Below, piece after piece: positions 40,674 to 52,218 of a DNA stretch of 64,000 nt. Position 1 is the stretch's first letter. Each line of letters begins with the position of its first letter. Position numbers and translations under genes: made by a program. The stretch is from NCBI GenBank assembly GCA_947458455.1, contig CANGYJ010000016.1, positions 26,172-90,171 of the forward strand. Direction: 5' to 3'. The notes under the pieces are model-generated. The model did no database searches. It was not told where the DNA came from and saw only the letters and a list, made by a program, of their open reading frames with translations. Source of the stretch: Verrucomicrobiaceae bacterium (GTDB lineage Bacteria > Verrucomicrobiota > Verrucomicrobiia > Verrucomicrobiales > Verrucomicrobiaceae).

Positions 40674-43082
40674 TTAATCCTTCGCCAGCCAAAGAATGCC
40701 CGTGGCGGTCACATGGATGTTTTTCTTCACCGGAGTGAGTTTGGTCGATTCGAGGGTCAACGCGGCGGGATCATACTGATCGCGGATCTTTTGCGTTTCG
40801 TCGGCCAATTGCTTTTCGATCTCGGCCATATCGGCATGGAGGGCTTCGAGTTCAGTTTCAGCCGCAGCGGCTTCGCGGCGTTCTTTCATGACGCGGGAGG
40901 CCCCGGCAATGCTGCTACTGGCGGCGGTAATGCCGCTTTTACGGCCAAAAATGGCCCCAAGGATGCCGCCGCCGATGGAGACAACGGTGCTCATCGTGGC
41001 GCTGCTGGCCTGGGCTTTTTGCGTTTCGACCTTCGCCATGGCCTTGGTGGCTTTGTCTTTGAGGGACTTCGTGGCTTTCGCGGTTTTGGCACGGAGTTCT
41101 TCGATGGCGGCGTCGCGTTGCTCACGGGCGGTTTGGGTGACGCGGGCTTTAAACTCGTCCTGTTTCTCGCCGGGGTTCGAATAGGCCTCCAAAAGCGGGC
41201 TGTAGAAGACTTCGAGCGTGTGATTGGCATACACCCAGTCAGTGAAGTCCTTTTTGATGCTGGTGTAAGTGCTGGATTTCAACGCCGGGCCAGGCAGATC
41301 GGCGTAGGCGGCATTTTCCTTCGGCTCGCTTTCGAATTTGGAGAGGTCGTCGTCCTTCGGGATGTCCACGAACTTGTCCCAGAGCACTTTTTGCTTTTCG
41401 ATGTCGATCTGGTTCACCAGGGTGACGATGCTCTTGCCGCTGATTTTGCGTTTGGCATCATCAAACACCACCGTGGCACTGCGCAGGATCGCGGGCGTGT
41501 AGGTGAGGTGCTCACCGTCTTCATCGCTGGGCTGGAAAAGCTCCGTGGTGTCCTCGGGGAGCTTTGGACGAGTGGTGTTGCGATCTGCGGCTGATAAGCT
41601 GGCTCCGGGCGGAGCAAAGCCATCGTCTTCGGCGGCGGCTTTTTCTTCCTTCGCCGGGCGGATCGGGTCCATCAGGGCTTTGATCTGATGGCGAGCGAGT
41701 GGGCCGCTGAGGTAGCTCAAAATCCAGCGCACATGGAAAACAACGGGCGCATCTTCATGCACATTGTTCATGAGGAAAACACGGGCACCGAGGCCGGCAA
41801 GGGTTCGCTCCATGAGTTGGCGGTCAAACTTGCCACCCGCCGTGTTGGCAGCGCCTTCGAGACCGTCGAGCACGCGCATCTTGTCACGCTCCGTCTGCAA
41901 GCGGCCAAGCCACCAGGTGCCGATGTTGGCCAGCGCCTTGTAATCGAGGTCAGCAGGATTCTGCGTGGCCAACAGAATGCCGAGACCAAAGGCGCGTGCC
42001 TGTTTGAGCAGGATCATCATCGGCTTCTTCGACGGCGGCATGGCCGTGGGTGGCAGGTAGCCAAAGATTTCATCCATGTAGAAGAGAGCACGCAGGGAGG
42101 TGGTGCCCTGCTGGTCACGCATCCAGCCGAGGAGTTGATTGAGCAGCAGCGAGACGAAGAACATGCGCTCTGTGTCGCTCAGGTGGGCGATGCAGAAGAT
42201 GGTGACACGGGGCTTGCCTTCCTTCGTGTAATACATGCGCTGGATGTCCAGCGGCTCTCCTTCCAGCCAGGTGCTGAAGCCGGGGCTGGCGAGCAGGTTG
42301 TTCAGCTTCATCGCCAACGGCGTGCGTTTGGCCTCCGGCATGAAGCTCTCCAGATCGACGACGCCGATCTTCCGAATCGGCGGCTGCTGGATGTGACGCA
42401 CGAGGTTTTCGAGCGTGAGGTTTTGTCCCTTCTTCCAGCAATGCGCAACGATGTTGCTCAGCAGGATGTGCTCCGGCGACTGAATCGGGTCCGCCTCGAT
42501 GTTCATGAGGCCGAGCATCGACGAAACCGTGCTCTCGATGCGATCCGCGAGCGCTTCCGCATCATCCGTGACCTCCGCAGGCGGGCAATTGAGCGAGCTC
42601 AAAATGGAAACCGGCAGCCCTGCATTGCTACCCGGCGTGTAGATCGCCATATCGACCGTCTCGCGCAGCTTTTTGATGCGGTCGGCGCTTTGTCCCCAAT
42701 CGCCGAGGCCTTTCTGCCATGTGGCCGCCTGCGAGGCCGCGTATTCATCCGGCGACTGACCTTTGCGGCGTGCTTCGTCCTCATTGATCCACGGGCGGAA
42801 CTCCTGAGCGCTGAGATTCGGAAACGAGAGCAGCGCATTCCCCAAATCGCCCTTTGGGTCGATGGCTATGAGCGGCACGCCGTCGATGGCAGCCTCTTCG
42901 AGCAAAGCGAGGCAGAGACCTGTTTTGCCACTACCCGTCATGCCGAGCACCACGCCGTGCGTGACAAGATCCTTCGAATCATAGAGCATGAGGTCGTCTT
43001 TTACCGTCTTGCTTTCGAGGTCGTATTCGCGACCGAGGTAGAAGCTGCCGAGCTTTTCGTATTGGTCAGGGGTGATGGGCAT
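40674..43082 (-). CDS. HerA/FtsK-like AAA ATPase with C-terminal coiled coil
   Basis: 802 residues from ATG 43082. Walker A is GMTGSGKTGL (about 45), with DPKGDLGNALL near 75 and a Walker B-like LFYMDEIFGYLPP near 340, then LLKQARAFGLGILLATQNP, typical of HerA/VirB4-type DUF87 ATPases that move DNA or proteins. After about 500 the chain becomes acidic linker, then coiled coil (EELRAKTAKATKSLKDKATK) around a Gly-rich SIGGGILGAIFGRKSG segment. The role is unknown; no nuclease, transposase or pilus gene is adjacent, so defence or conjugation cannot be claimed. It is followed by the beta-lactamase-like gene 80 bases upstream on the same strand. Confidence 0.8.
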   Translation of the reverse strand: MPITPDQYEKLGSFYLGREYDLESKTVKDDLMLYDSKDLVTHGVVLGMTGSGKTGLCLALLEEAAIDGVPLIAIDPKGDLGNALLSFPNLSAQEFRPWINEDEARRKGQSPDEYAASQAATWQKGLGDWGQSADRIKKLRETVDMAIYTPGSNAGLPVSILSSLNCPPAEVTDDAEALADRIESTVSSMLGLMNIEADPIQSPEHILLSNIVAHCWKKGQNLTLENLVRHIQQPPIRKIGVVDLESFMPEAKRTPLAMKLNNLLASPGFSTWLEGEPLDIQRMYYTKEGKPRVTIFCIAHLSDTERMFFVSLLLNQLLGWMRDQQGTTSLRALFYMDEIFGYLPPTAMPPSKKPMMILLKQARAFGLGILLATQNPADLDYKALANIGTWWLGRLQTERDKMRVLDGLEGAANTAGGKFDRQLMERTLAGLGARVFLMNNVHEDAPVVFHVRWILSYLSGPLARHQIKALMDPIRPAKEEKAAAEDDGFAPPGASLSAADRNTTRPKLPEDTTELFQPSDEDGEHLTYTPAILRSATVVFDDAKRKISGKSIVTLVNQIDIEKQKVLWDKFVDIPKDDDLSKFESEPKENAAYADLPGPALKSSTYTSIKKDFTDWVYANHTLEVFYSPLLEAYSNPGEKQDEFKARVTQTAREQRDAAIEELRAKTAKATKSLKDKATKAMAKVETQKAQASSATMSTVVSIGGGILGAIFGRKSGITAASSSIAGASRVMKERREAAAAETELEALHADMAEIEKQLADETQKIRDQYDPAALTLESTKLTPVKKNIHVTATGILWLAKD

Positions 43083-43161
43083 GGCAGTGTGGAAAAATGG
43101 TGCCGGAGGATGGCGGAGAGATATCGAATTGGGAATTGGAAAATCGGAACGGAGCAAAGGT

Positions 43162-44184
43162 TCATGGTCGGCTCTTCACCCACTGCGCCACGGCGAGCGA
43201 CATCTGGCGGATGAGTTCCTCCCCGTTCACCGGGCTGGCATACCCCGCATTCACCGCGAGAGCGATCAGGTAGCAGGGGCCTTGCTGCGCTCGGTCGTCG
43301 ATGCAGGCCAGGTCGAGGGCGTAGTTGCTGATCAGGCCTGATTTGTGAAAGTAGCGTGCAGCAGGGAAAATCGTCTCGGCGGCCCCGTTCCACGCGGAGG
43401 GGCCAGAGTCCGCGCCAGAGGTCTCGAAGCCCGTGAACCCATCGCCACCTTCACGGAGAAATCGGACCTGCTCACTCGAGAGGCGAAATCGTTCCGCTGG
43501 CTCGATTTGATCATGAAACATCACCCGCCGCAGCGTGTCGCAGAGCTCGCGAGTGGTGGTCATGTTGCCCGTCTTGGAGTCGATGATCGTGCAGCCCCTT
43601 TCGGCGGCATAAAACCGGCCCTTCCATTGATGAGTGAGCGTGACGCTCGGGTGGACCACACGCTGCGGCTCCTCCCGAAGGTAGGCCCAGGGCCTCGCGG
43701 CGTTGTAACCACGCATCAGCGCCGTCTTGGGAAAGCCTCGCTCAGCGGTGAAAAACCTCTCGTGCAGCCAGTCGATGCCGGTGAGGCGCAGCAGCAACGT
43801 GTAGTCCTCATTCGATGAACGGCGGAACACCTCCGAGATCATCTCCCGCGGCGTGCGGGCGGCATCGGTGATCCAGCGACCATCCTTTTCCTGATGCTGA
43901 AAGGTCAGTGAGTCATCGAGATCGAGTTTTTGCTCGTTTAGCAGTTCCACCGCTGCGATGGCTGCGGGTAGCTTGATCGTGCTGGCGGGCCAGAAATCCG
44001 TCTTGCGCCCCGTGTTTCGATAGTCATGCCACTCGAAGGTGGTTTTGCCTTCCCCCTCCTTCACTAGGCAGAGCGTGCCCCATTTGCTCAAACTGGGTGC
44101 CACATCATCCAGCGCTGCTTCGAGCGCTGGATCGGCAAAAGCCACGCAGGAGGTCATAAGCAGGGAGAGACGAAGCAGACGCAT
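43162..44184 (-). CDS. Exported class A beta-lactamase-fold serine hydrolase
   Basis: 340 residues from ATG 44184 with a signal peptide (MRLLRLSLLMTSCVAFA); an MTSC lipobox makes a lipoprotein possible. Motifs: FWPASTIKLPAAI (S-x-x-K), RRSSNEDYTLLL (SDN-like SSN) and FHKSGLISN (KTG-like KSG). These are the signatures of the class A lactamase/penicillin-recognising fold. The overall sequence is far from known resistance enzymes, so a peptidoglycan or other ester/amide hydrolase is more likely than antibiotic resistance. It may be co-transcribed with the HerA-like gene. Confidence 0.8.
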   Translation of the reverse strand: MRLLRLSLLMTSCVAFADPALEAALDDVAPSLSKWGTLCLVKEGEGKTTFEWHDYRNTGRKTDFWPASTIKLPAAIAAVELLNEQKLDLDDSLTFQHQEKDGRWITDAARTPREMISEVFRRSSNEDYTLLLRLTGIDWLHERFFTAERGFPKTALMRGYNAARPWAYLREEPQRVVHPSVTLTHQWKGRFYAAERGCTIIDSKTGNMTTTRELCDTLRRVMFHDQIEPAERFRLSSEQVRFLREGGDGFTGFETSGADSGPSAWNGAAETIFPAARYFHKSGLISNYALDLACIDDRAQQGPCYLIALAVNAGYASPVNGEELIRQMSLAVAQWVKSRP

Positions 44185-44407
44185 GGATTGGAGATCGTTT
44201 GAGAGGCACAAAGCCCTGCTCAGGCAAAATGGCAACGGCTCTAAGCCTGCCTCATCGCCGTGCTTTCTGGTCCCTCCCCCCGGAAGTTCGCCGAGGTTCA
44301 GTTCATGCGATTCGCCGGGGAGAGGGAGCCTGAATGCGACTGACACGCTGGCTTCAGAGCTTTCCAGTTTCACCCTGGGGCGGTTTGCGGCATGATGCCG
44401 TATCGCC

Positions 44408-45214
44408 ATGCCCGAAACACCCGTTCCCGCTTCTGCTGCCGTCGAGTCTCCACGACACGGGGGAGGCTGTTGGAAATGGGGATGCCTTTCGCTCATCGTT
44501 TTCATCCTCGCAGGCGGTGTGCTCGCTTGGCGGCTGGTGGATCGAGGATTTGATTTTGCGAGTTACGGCCTGCACTGGTTGGCGGAGCTGCCCGGCAGGC
44601 TCAGCCACACGCACATCACCGAGACCTTCCGCCAGGAGGTCACGCGGGTCGTTTCCACGGATGGTGATGTGCTGGAGCTGGCCACCATGGAGACCAGCGA
44701 GGTGGTCACGAAGGCGGACTCGCTCACCGTCTTCAACGACCTCGTTTACCTCGGCACCACCGAGAGCGAGATCCGCGTGCCAGTGGTGTATCGCTTTCAT
44801 TTGAAACTCTCCGACGACTGGCGTCTCAGCGTCAAAGACGGCCGCTGCATCGTCATCGCCCCGGCGATCCGGCCTTCCCTGCCCCCGGCGATCCGCACCG
44901 ATGGCATGGAAAAGAAAACCGAGGCCGGCTGGCTGCGCTTCAATGCCAACGAGAACCTCGACAAGCTCGAAAAAGACCTCACGCCCATGCTGGAAAAGCG
45001 GGCTGGCTCTCACACGCAGATCCCTGCGGTGCGTGACAACTGCCGCAGTTCCGTGGCGAAATTTGTCCGCACCTGGCTGCTGCGTGAATCCGGCTCCGAT
45101 GGCTCGATCAAGGACATCGTCGTCATCTTCCCCGATGAGCCGGAGGTCAAAGAAGCCGAGGCCGCCGCAGCCAAACTACCCGCGCATCCCGTGATCGAAA
45201 GTCCGGCGCATTGA
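44408..45214 (+). CDS. Membrane-anchored protein, DUF4230-like
   Basis: 268 residues with one TM segment (CLSLIVFILAGGVLAWRLV, about 27-45) after a Pro/Ala N-terminus. The soluble part (TFRQEVTRVVSTDGDVLELA, TTESEIRVPVVYRFHLKLS, GRCIVIAPAIRPSLPPAI, KFVRTWLLRE) matches DUF4230-type membrane proteins of unknown function. Plus strand, upstream of plsY. No enzymatic motif. Start ATG 44408 gives the whole N-terminal cytoplasmic region. Confidence 0.6.
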   Translation: MPETPVPASAAVESPRHGGGCWKWGCLSLIVFILAGGVLAWRLVDRGFDFASYGLHWLAELPGRLSHTHITETFRQEVTRVVSTDGDVLELATMETSEVVTKADSLTVFNDLVYLGTTESEIRVPVVYRFHLKLSDDWRLSVKDGRCIVIAPAIRPSLPPAIRTDGMEKKTEAGWLRFNANENLDKLEKDLTPMLEKRAGSHTQIPAVRDNCRSSVAKFVRTWLLRESGSDGSIKDIVVIFPDEPEVKEAEAAAAKLPAHPVIESPAH

Positions 45215-45263
45215 GCAAACCCGCTCACTTTGCGCTTGGCACGCCGCCGCGAGTCTCTAAGAC

Positions 45264-45923
45264 ATGCGGCCCATGACTCCCTCCACCGCCCTCCTCGCCA
45301 GCGCCGTTTGCGGCTACCTCTGCGGATCGCTGCCGTTTGGTTATTGGGCAGGCAGGCTGCGCGGGATCGACATCCGCCAGCATGGCAGCGGCAACATCGG
45401 TGCCACGAATGTGATCCGCGTGCTAGGCAAGCCCATCGGCATCCCGGTTTTCCTGCTCGATATGCTCAAAGGCTGGCTGCCCGTCTTTCTCGCCGCGCAT
45501 TGGATGAGCTGCACCGGGGCGGCGGACGAGATGATCTCCACCGCCAAGGTCGTCGGCGGCTTTTCCGCGGTGCTCGGGCACATGTACACCTTCTGGCTCT
45601 CCTTTAAAGGTGGCAAAGGCATCGCCACGACGGCGGGTGTGCTCCTAAGTTTGTCGCTCGCCGGTTTCGCGGGTGCCGTGGCAGTCTGGGTGGTGGTGTT
45701 TTTTGCCACCAAATATGTCTCGCTGGCCTCCATCACCGCCGCGCCCGCCGTGCCCGCCGTGATGGCGTTCATGATGTGGCGTGAAGGGAGATGGGACGCC
45801 GTGATGCTGACCTTTGGCATCGTCGTCATGGTGCTGGCCATCTGGAAGCATCGCTCGAACATCCAACGCCTGCTCGCTGGCACGGAAAACCGCGCCGGAG
45901 CCAAAAAAACACCCGCCTCATGA
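45264..45923 (+). CDS. plsY: Glycerol-3-phosphate acyltransferase PlsY
   Basis: Inner-membrane enzyme that acylates glycerol-3-phosphate with acyl-phosphate to start phospholipid synthesis. 219 residues, about five helices, with family motifs GYLCGSLPFGYWAGRL, GSGNIGATNVIRVLGK, GHMYTFWLSFKGGKGIAT and ITAAPAVPAV. Start ATG 45264 (ATG 45273 is an alternative). Its stop overlaps the gpsA start (ATGA), which ties this step to the enzyme that makes its substrate. Confidence 0.97.
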   Translation: MRPMTPSTALLASAVCGYLCGSLPFGYWAGRLRGIDIRQHGSGNIGATNVIRVLGKPIGIPVFLLDMLKGWLPVFLAAHWMSCTGAADEMISTAKVVGGFSAVLGHMYTFWLSFKGGKGIATTAGVLLSLSLAGFAGAVAVWVVVFFATKYVSLASITAAPAVPAVMAFMMWREGRWDAVMLTFGIVVMVLAIWKHRSNIQRLLAGTENRAGAKKTPAS

Positions 45924-46933
45924 ATTCCCCTCCTGCCATGCAAAGCGCCGCCGTGATCGGCGCAGGGAGCTGGGGCACCACCCAGGCTGCGATGCTCGCC
46001 TGGCGTGGCATTCAGGTCCAGTTTTGGGGGCGTGATGCCAGCCTGATGGCGGAAATCGCCGCCACGCGGAAAAACCCGCGCTACCTGCCGCACCTCGAAC
46101 TTCCCTCCAAGGTCGAGGTGGTGACAAACGCCGCCGATTTAAAGCCCGTGGACATGCTCGTCTTCGTCGTGCCTTCCAAAGGCATCCGCGAGGCCGCCCA
46201 GCTCATCGCCACCACGCCAGCCGCGAAGAGCCGCGTGGTCGTTTCCTGCGCCAAAGGCATCGAAATGAATACCGGCCTCCGCATGAGCCAGATCCTCGCC
46301 GAATCGCTCCCGCAAAGCACGCTGGCCGTGCTCACCGGTCCGAATCATGCCGAGGAAGCCGCCGCCCAGCTCGCCACCGCCGCTGTCGTGGCCTGCCAAA
46401 ACGACGACATCGCCAAAGCGGTGCAGAGTTGCTACACCCTGCCCTTCTTCCGCTGCTACACCACCGATGACATCACCGGTGCCGAGTGGGCCGGAGCCAT
46501 GAAAAACCCCTACGCCATCGCCGCCGGCATCGCCCTGGGCCTCAAACTCGGCGATAATGCCATCGCCGCCCTCGTCACCCGTGCCATCGCCGAAATGGTG
46601 CGCCTCGGTGTCGCCATGGGTGGGCGCATGGAGACCTTCTACGGCCTGAGTGGCGTGGGGGACCTCATGGCAACCTGCTACTCTGAGCACAGCCGGAATC
46701 ACCGTGTGGGCCTGCTGCTCGGCCAGGGCCAGCCGCTGGAGCAAATCCTCTCCAGCACCCGCATGGTGGCCGAAGGTGTCTTGAACACCGCCAGCCTTCA
46801 CCAGGCCGCCCGGGCTCGCGGCATCCGCACGCCCCTGCTCGATGAAATCCACGCCGTGCTTCACGAGGGCAAATCCGCCCGCGAAGGCATGAAAGCGCTG
46901 CTTTCCCGTGATCCACGCCCCGAGGCGGATTGA
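45920..46933 (+). CDS. gpsA: NAD(P)-dependent glycerol-3-phosphate dehydrogenase
   Basis: Makes sn-glycerol-3-phosphate from dihydroxyacetone phosphate for phospholipids. 337 residues from ATG 45920: AAVIGAGSWGTTQAAML (Rossmann), VVVSCAKGIE, TGPNHAEEAA and WAGAMKNPYAIAAGIALGL (substrate loop with Lys-Asn). Normal length. It overlaps plsY by four bases, so both are made together. No other lipid gene is adjacent. Confidence 0.96.
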   Translation: MNSPPAMQSAAVIGAGSWGTTQAAMLAWRGIQVQFWGRDASLMAEIAATRKNPRYLPHLELPSKVEVVTNAADLKPVDMLVFVVPSKGIREAAQLIATTPAAKSRVVVSCAKGIEMNTGLRMSQILAESLPQSTLAVLTGPNHAEEAAAQLATAAVVACQNDDIAKAVQSCYTLPFFRCYTTDDITGAEWAGAMKNPYAIAAGIALGLKLGDNAIAALVTRAIAEMVRLGVAMGGRMETFYGLSGVGDLMATCYSEHSRNHRVGLLLGQGQPLEQILSSTRMVAEGVLNTASLHQAARARGIRTPLLDEIHAVLHEGKSAREGMKALLSRDPRPEAD

Positions 46934-47042
46934 GTCCATGGAGCTCTCCCGCCCTCTCGCCGAAGCCACGGGGAAAAACGATTTCGCGCCATCATTTGAC
47001 GCATCTCCCAGACCATGCAAGATGCCGCGCTTTCCGGCCAAA

Positions 47043-47067
47043 GTAGAACGATTTTTCCAACTCGTTC
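47043..47067. repeat. GTAG-type REP, single copy upstream of carB
   Basis: GTAGAACGATTTTTCCAACT followed by CGTTC. Same 25-base family as the doublet at 31559-31629. Lies in the gpsA-carB gap (46934-47133), which otherwise shows no gene. Unpaired copy; the stem is imperfect (AACGA/TCGTT with mismatches). Confidence 0.65.
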
Positions 47068-47133
47068 AGCCCCCCGAAAGCGCCCAAATCATACGCTTTC
47101 TCTCCTCTCCGCTCTAAGCCCTACGCACCTTCC

Positions 47134-50469
<3,336 letters not shown>

Positions 50470-50486
50470 GCCAAGCCCATCGAGAG

Positions 50487-50568
50487 GAGCGCGGACACTC
50501 CTGTCCACCTCTTCTCTTCGCGGCTTTGCCGCTACTTTAAAACAGCGGGCAAGAGTGCCCGCGCTCCC
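50487..50568. repeat. REP doublet A (left boundary of the RAYT island)
   Basis: A composite of GGAGCGCGGACACTCCTGTC (left unit), a spacer with CGGCTTTGCCG hairpin and the 25-base unit AGCGGGCAAGAGTGCCCGCG plus CTCCC at 50544-50568. The 25-mer is identical in doublet B and the reverse of doublet C. It begins 17 bases after the carB stop. Confidence 0.85.
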
Positions 50569-50593
50569 TTCAAGTTTCTGACCGCTTCGATCC

Positions 50594-51274
50594 ATGATTC
50601 CTCAGATCACAGGACTGTCCGCTGATGAGATTGCTGGTGGAGAGTATGTTTGTGACTCTGCGTGGCATGTTCACATGTGCTTGTCATGGCTTGACTATGC
50701 AAAGCGGAGCGGTCGTCCGCAGTGTTTGCGATATGCTGCCATCGAGCTCCGAACATCAGTAGAGATGCTGTGGTTTGAAGTATTCGTGGTGACGATGGGA
50801 GGCATGATTCCCGCAGCCGAGCACGCAAGGTGCAGCAAGGAAGCTACTAAAATGTATAAGCTCATCGATCGGGCCGCTCCCGACTATCGAAAGCTCATGC
50901 AATTCATGGAGATCTTGCTGAATCTTGAGCATGCAGGGCCTCAAATCGTTGTTTGGGATATTGACCGACTGAAGCGAATTCACGGGCAAGCCTCCGAATA
51001 TCTGCATTTTCAAGGAGCACCTTTTGACACGCACGAGAATCCTTTGGGGCTCGGAAATGGCATTTCGAAGCTCGAATCCATGGCCAACTACATCTGGGGT
51101 GAATTCACGAGTGGTAAGCAGACTGGCAACATGCCTTTGGACAAAATGGAGCCGGAGACGAAGGCTGTGTGGGAGCAATTCAGGGATGACAAACTGGACA
51201 AGGTCGGAGTGAGGACCCAATTGTTGATTGCTCAACCGGTCTTGACTGCACGTCGAGGTATCGGCCGCAAGTAG
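50594..51274 (+). CDS. Unknown helical protein, AT-richer cargo gene in the RAYT island
   Basis: 226 residues from ATG 50594. No signal peptide or membrane helix. Sequence is mostly helical (RYAAIELRTSVEMLWFEVFV; YRKLMQFMEILLNLEHAG; KRIHGQASEYLHFQG). The LRYAAIELR and YLH words recall HEPN-like helical bundles, but this is a weak impression and not an assignment. Base composition is visibly lower in GC (about half) than carB (about 63%). It lies exactly between REP doublets A and B, and its stop is immediately next to B, consistent with acquisition. No partner gene other than the RAYT. Confidence 0.65.
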   Translation: MIPQITGLSADEIAGGEYVCDSAWHVHMCLSWLDYAKRSGRPQCLRYAAIELRTSVEMLWFEVFVVTMGGMIPAAEHARCSKEATKMYKLIDRAAPDYRKLMQFMEILLNLEHAGPQIVVWDIDRLKRIHGQASEYLHFQGAPFDTHENPLGLGNGISKLESMANYIWGEFTSGKQTGNMPLDKMEPETKAVWEQFRDDKLDKVGVRTQLLIAQPVLTARRGIGRK

Positions 51275-51333
51275 CGCTTCTCTTCGCGGCTTCGCCGCCA
51301 TTTCAAGAAGCGGGCAAGAGTGCCCGCGCTCCC
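51275..51333. repeat. REP doublet B (partial)
   Basis: Keeps the spacer (CTTCTCTTCGCGGCTTCGCC) and the identical 25-base unit at 51309-51333, but lacks the left GGAGCGCGGAC unit. Same orientation as doublet A. Ends 18 bases before the RAYT ATG. Confidence 0.8.
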
Positions 51334-51351
51334 CTCGATTAGCTGAAGGTT

Positions 51352-52218
51352 ATGAAGTTCTTCGATCCGCAAGGAGACATCGAAAAGACGATCCACGAGC
51401 TGCCGCATTGGCAGCAGGGTGAGGTGGCTCTCTTCGTCACCTTCCGCCTTGCCGACTCGCTGCCGCGTGAACTCCTCGATGACTGGCTTCTCGCCCGCGA
51501 CGCCTTCCTCGCTGCGAATCCGCCACCGTGGGACGACATCACCGAAGCTTGCTACCACGGCCAGTTCTCCGACAAGCTCGACGAACACCTCGACGCCGCG
51601 CACGGCTCCTGCGCCCTGCGTGATCCACGTCTCGCTCAAATCGTCGCCGACCGCCTGCATCACTTCGACGGCCAGCGCTACGACCTCTGGAGCTACGCCA
51701 TCATGCCCAATCACGTCCACGTGCTCTTCACCCTCCGCGACGGCGAATCCCTCCCCGATACGCTCCAAGGCTGGAAAGGCGTTTCGAGCCGTCTCATCCA
51801 CAAAACCGGTCTCAGCGCCCCGAATCCCTTCTGGCAGCCCGATTACTTTGATCGGCTCATTCGTAGCCTCGAGCATTTCAGCACCGTGAAGGCATACATT
51901 CACGAAAATCCGGCGAAAGCGGGTATGAGGATGAGATTTGTGCTTTGGGAGCGAAGCAGATTGAAGGGAGCGCGGGCACTCTTGCCCGCTTCATTTAGAT
52001 GGCGGCGAAGCCGCGACAATGAAAAGGCGGACAGGAGTGTCCGCGCTCCGCTCCAGTCTCACGCCAGCGCCTCTTGGCAATACTGCACGCACTTCTTCAC
52101 TTCGGCGACGGCGTCGGAGCCTTCGGGGATCTTGTATTCCAGCTCGATCTCGGCGGGGAAGGTCCACTTCTCTTTGCGCATCAGTTGCAGAACTTCCTTG
52201 ATCGGTGTCTGGCCTTGA
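51352..52218 (+). CDS. REP-associated tyrosine transposase (RAYT, Y1_Tnp/HUH)
   Basis: Single-strand DNA transposase-like protein that acts on REP hairpins. Residues about 1-200 are the catalytic domain: HUH motif YAIMPNHVHVLFTL (about 120), catalytic-tyrosine helix FWQPDYFDRLIRSLEHF (about 162) and KAYIHENPAKAGM. After about residue 200 the frame lacks its own stop and runs through REP doublet C and then across the 3' end of the opposite-strand isomerase gene, so the last about 85 residues are not native. The natural protein may end near 51960-51990. Neighbouring identical REPs make it the likely source of them. Confidence 0.9.
   Translation: MKFFDPQGDIEKTIHELPHWQQGEVALFVTFRLADSLPRELLDDWLLARDAFLAANPPPWDDITEACYHGQFSDKLDEHLDAAHGSCALRDPRLAQIVADRLHHFDGQRYDLWSYAIMPNHVHVLFTLRDGESLPDTLQGWKGVSSRLIHKTGLSAPNPFWQPDYFDRLIRSLEHFSTVKAYIHENPAKAGMRMRFVLWERSRLKGARALLPASFRWRRSRDNEKADRSVRAPLQSHASASWQYCTHFFTSATASEPSGILYSSSISAGKVHFSLRISCRTSLIGVWP
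51966..52049. repeat. REP doublet C, inverted (right boundary of the RAYT island)
   Basis: The exact complement of the 25-base unit of doublets A and B begins at 51966 (GGGAGCGCGGGCACTCTTGC plus CCGCT), then a spacer with GGCGGCGAAGCCGC, then GCGGACAGGAGTGTCCGCGC at 52027-52046, the counterpart of the left unit of A with about one mismatch. A and C therefore form about 82-84-base inverted ends around the RAYT and its cargo. Confidence 0.85.

Noticed and set aside
40343..40738. 131-residue plus-strand and 105-residue minus-strand frames between pyrG and the HerA-like gene
   Set aside because: They overlap each other on opposite strands, have no motif or signal, and lie over a region with short degenerate repeats.
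40674..43082. A HerA-based defence system
   Set aside because: No nuclease, Sir2 or DUF4297-like partner is adjacent; the neighbours are an exported hydrolase and pyrG.
41688..43214. 508-residue plus-strand frame opposite the HerA-like ATPase
   Set aside because: Shadow; the minus strand carries Walker A and B.
43162..44184. Reading the class A lactamase-like protein as an antibiotic-resistance gene
   Set aside because: Only the three fold motifs match and variants SSN and KSG are loose; such hydrolases are widespread with other roles.
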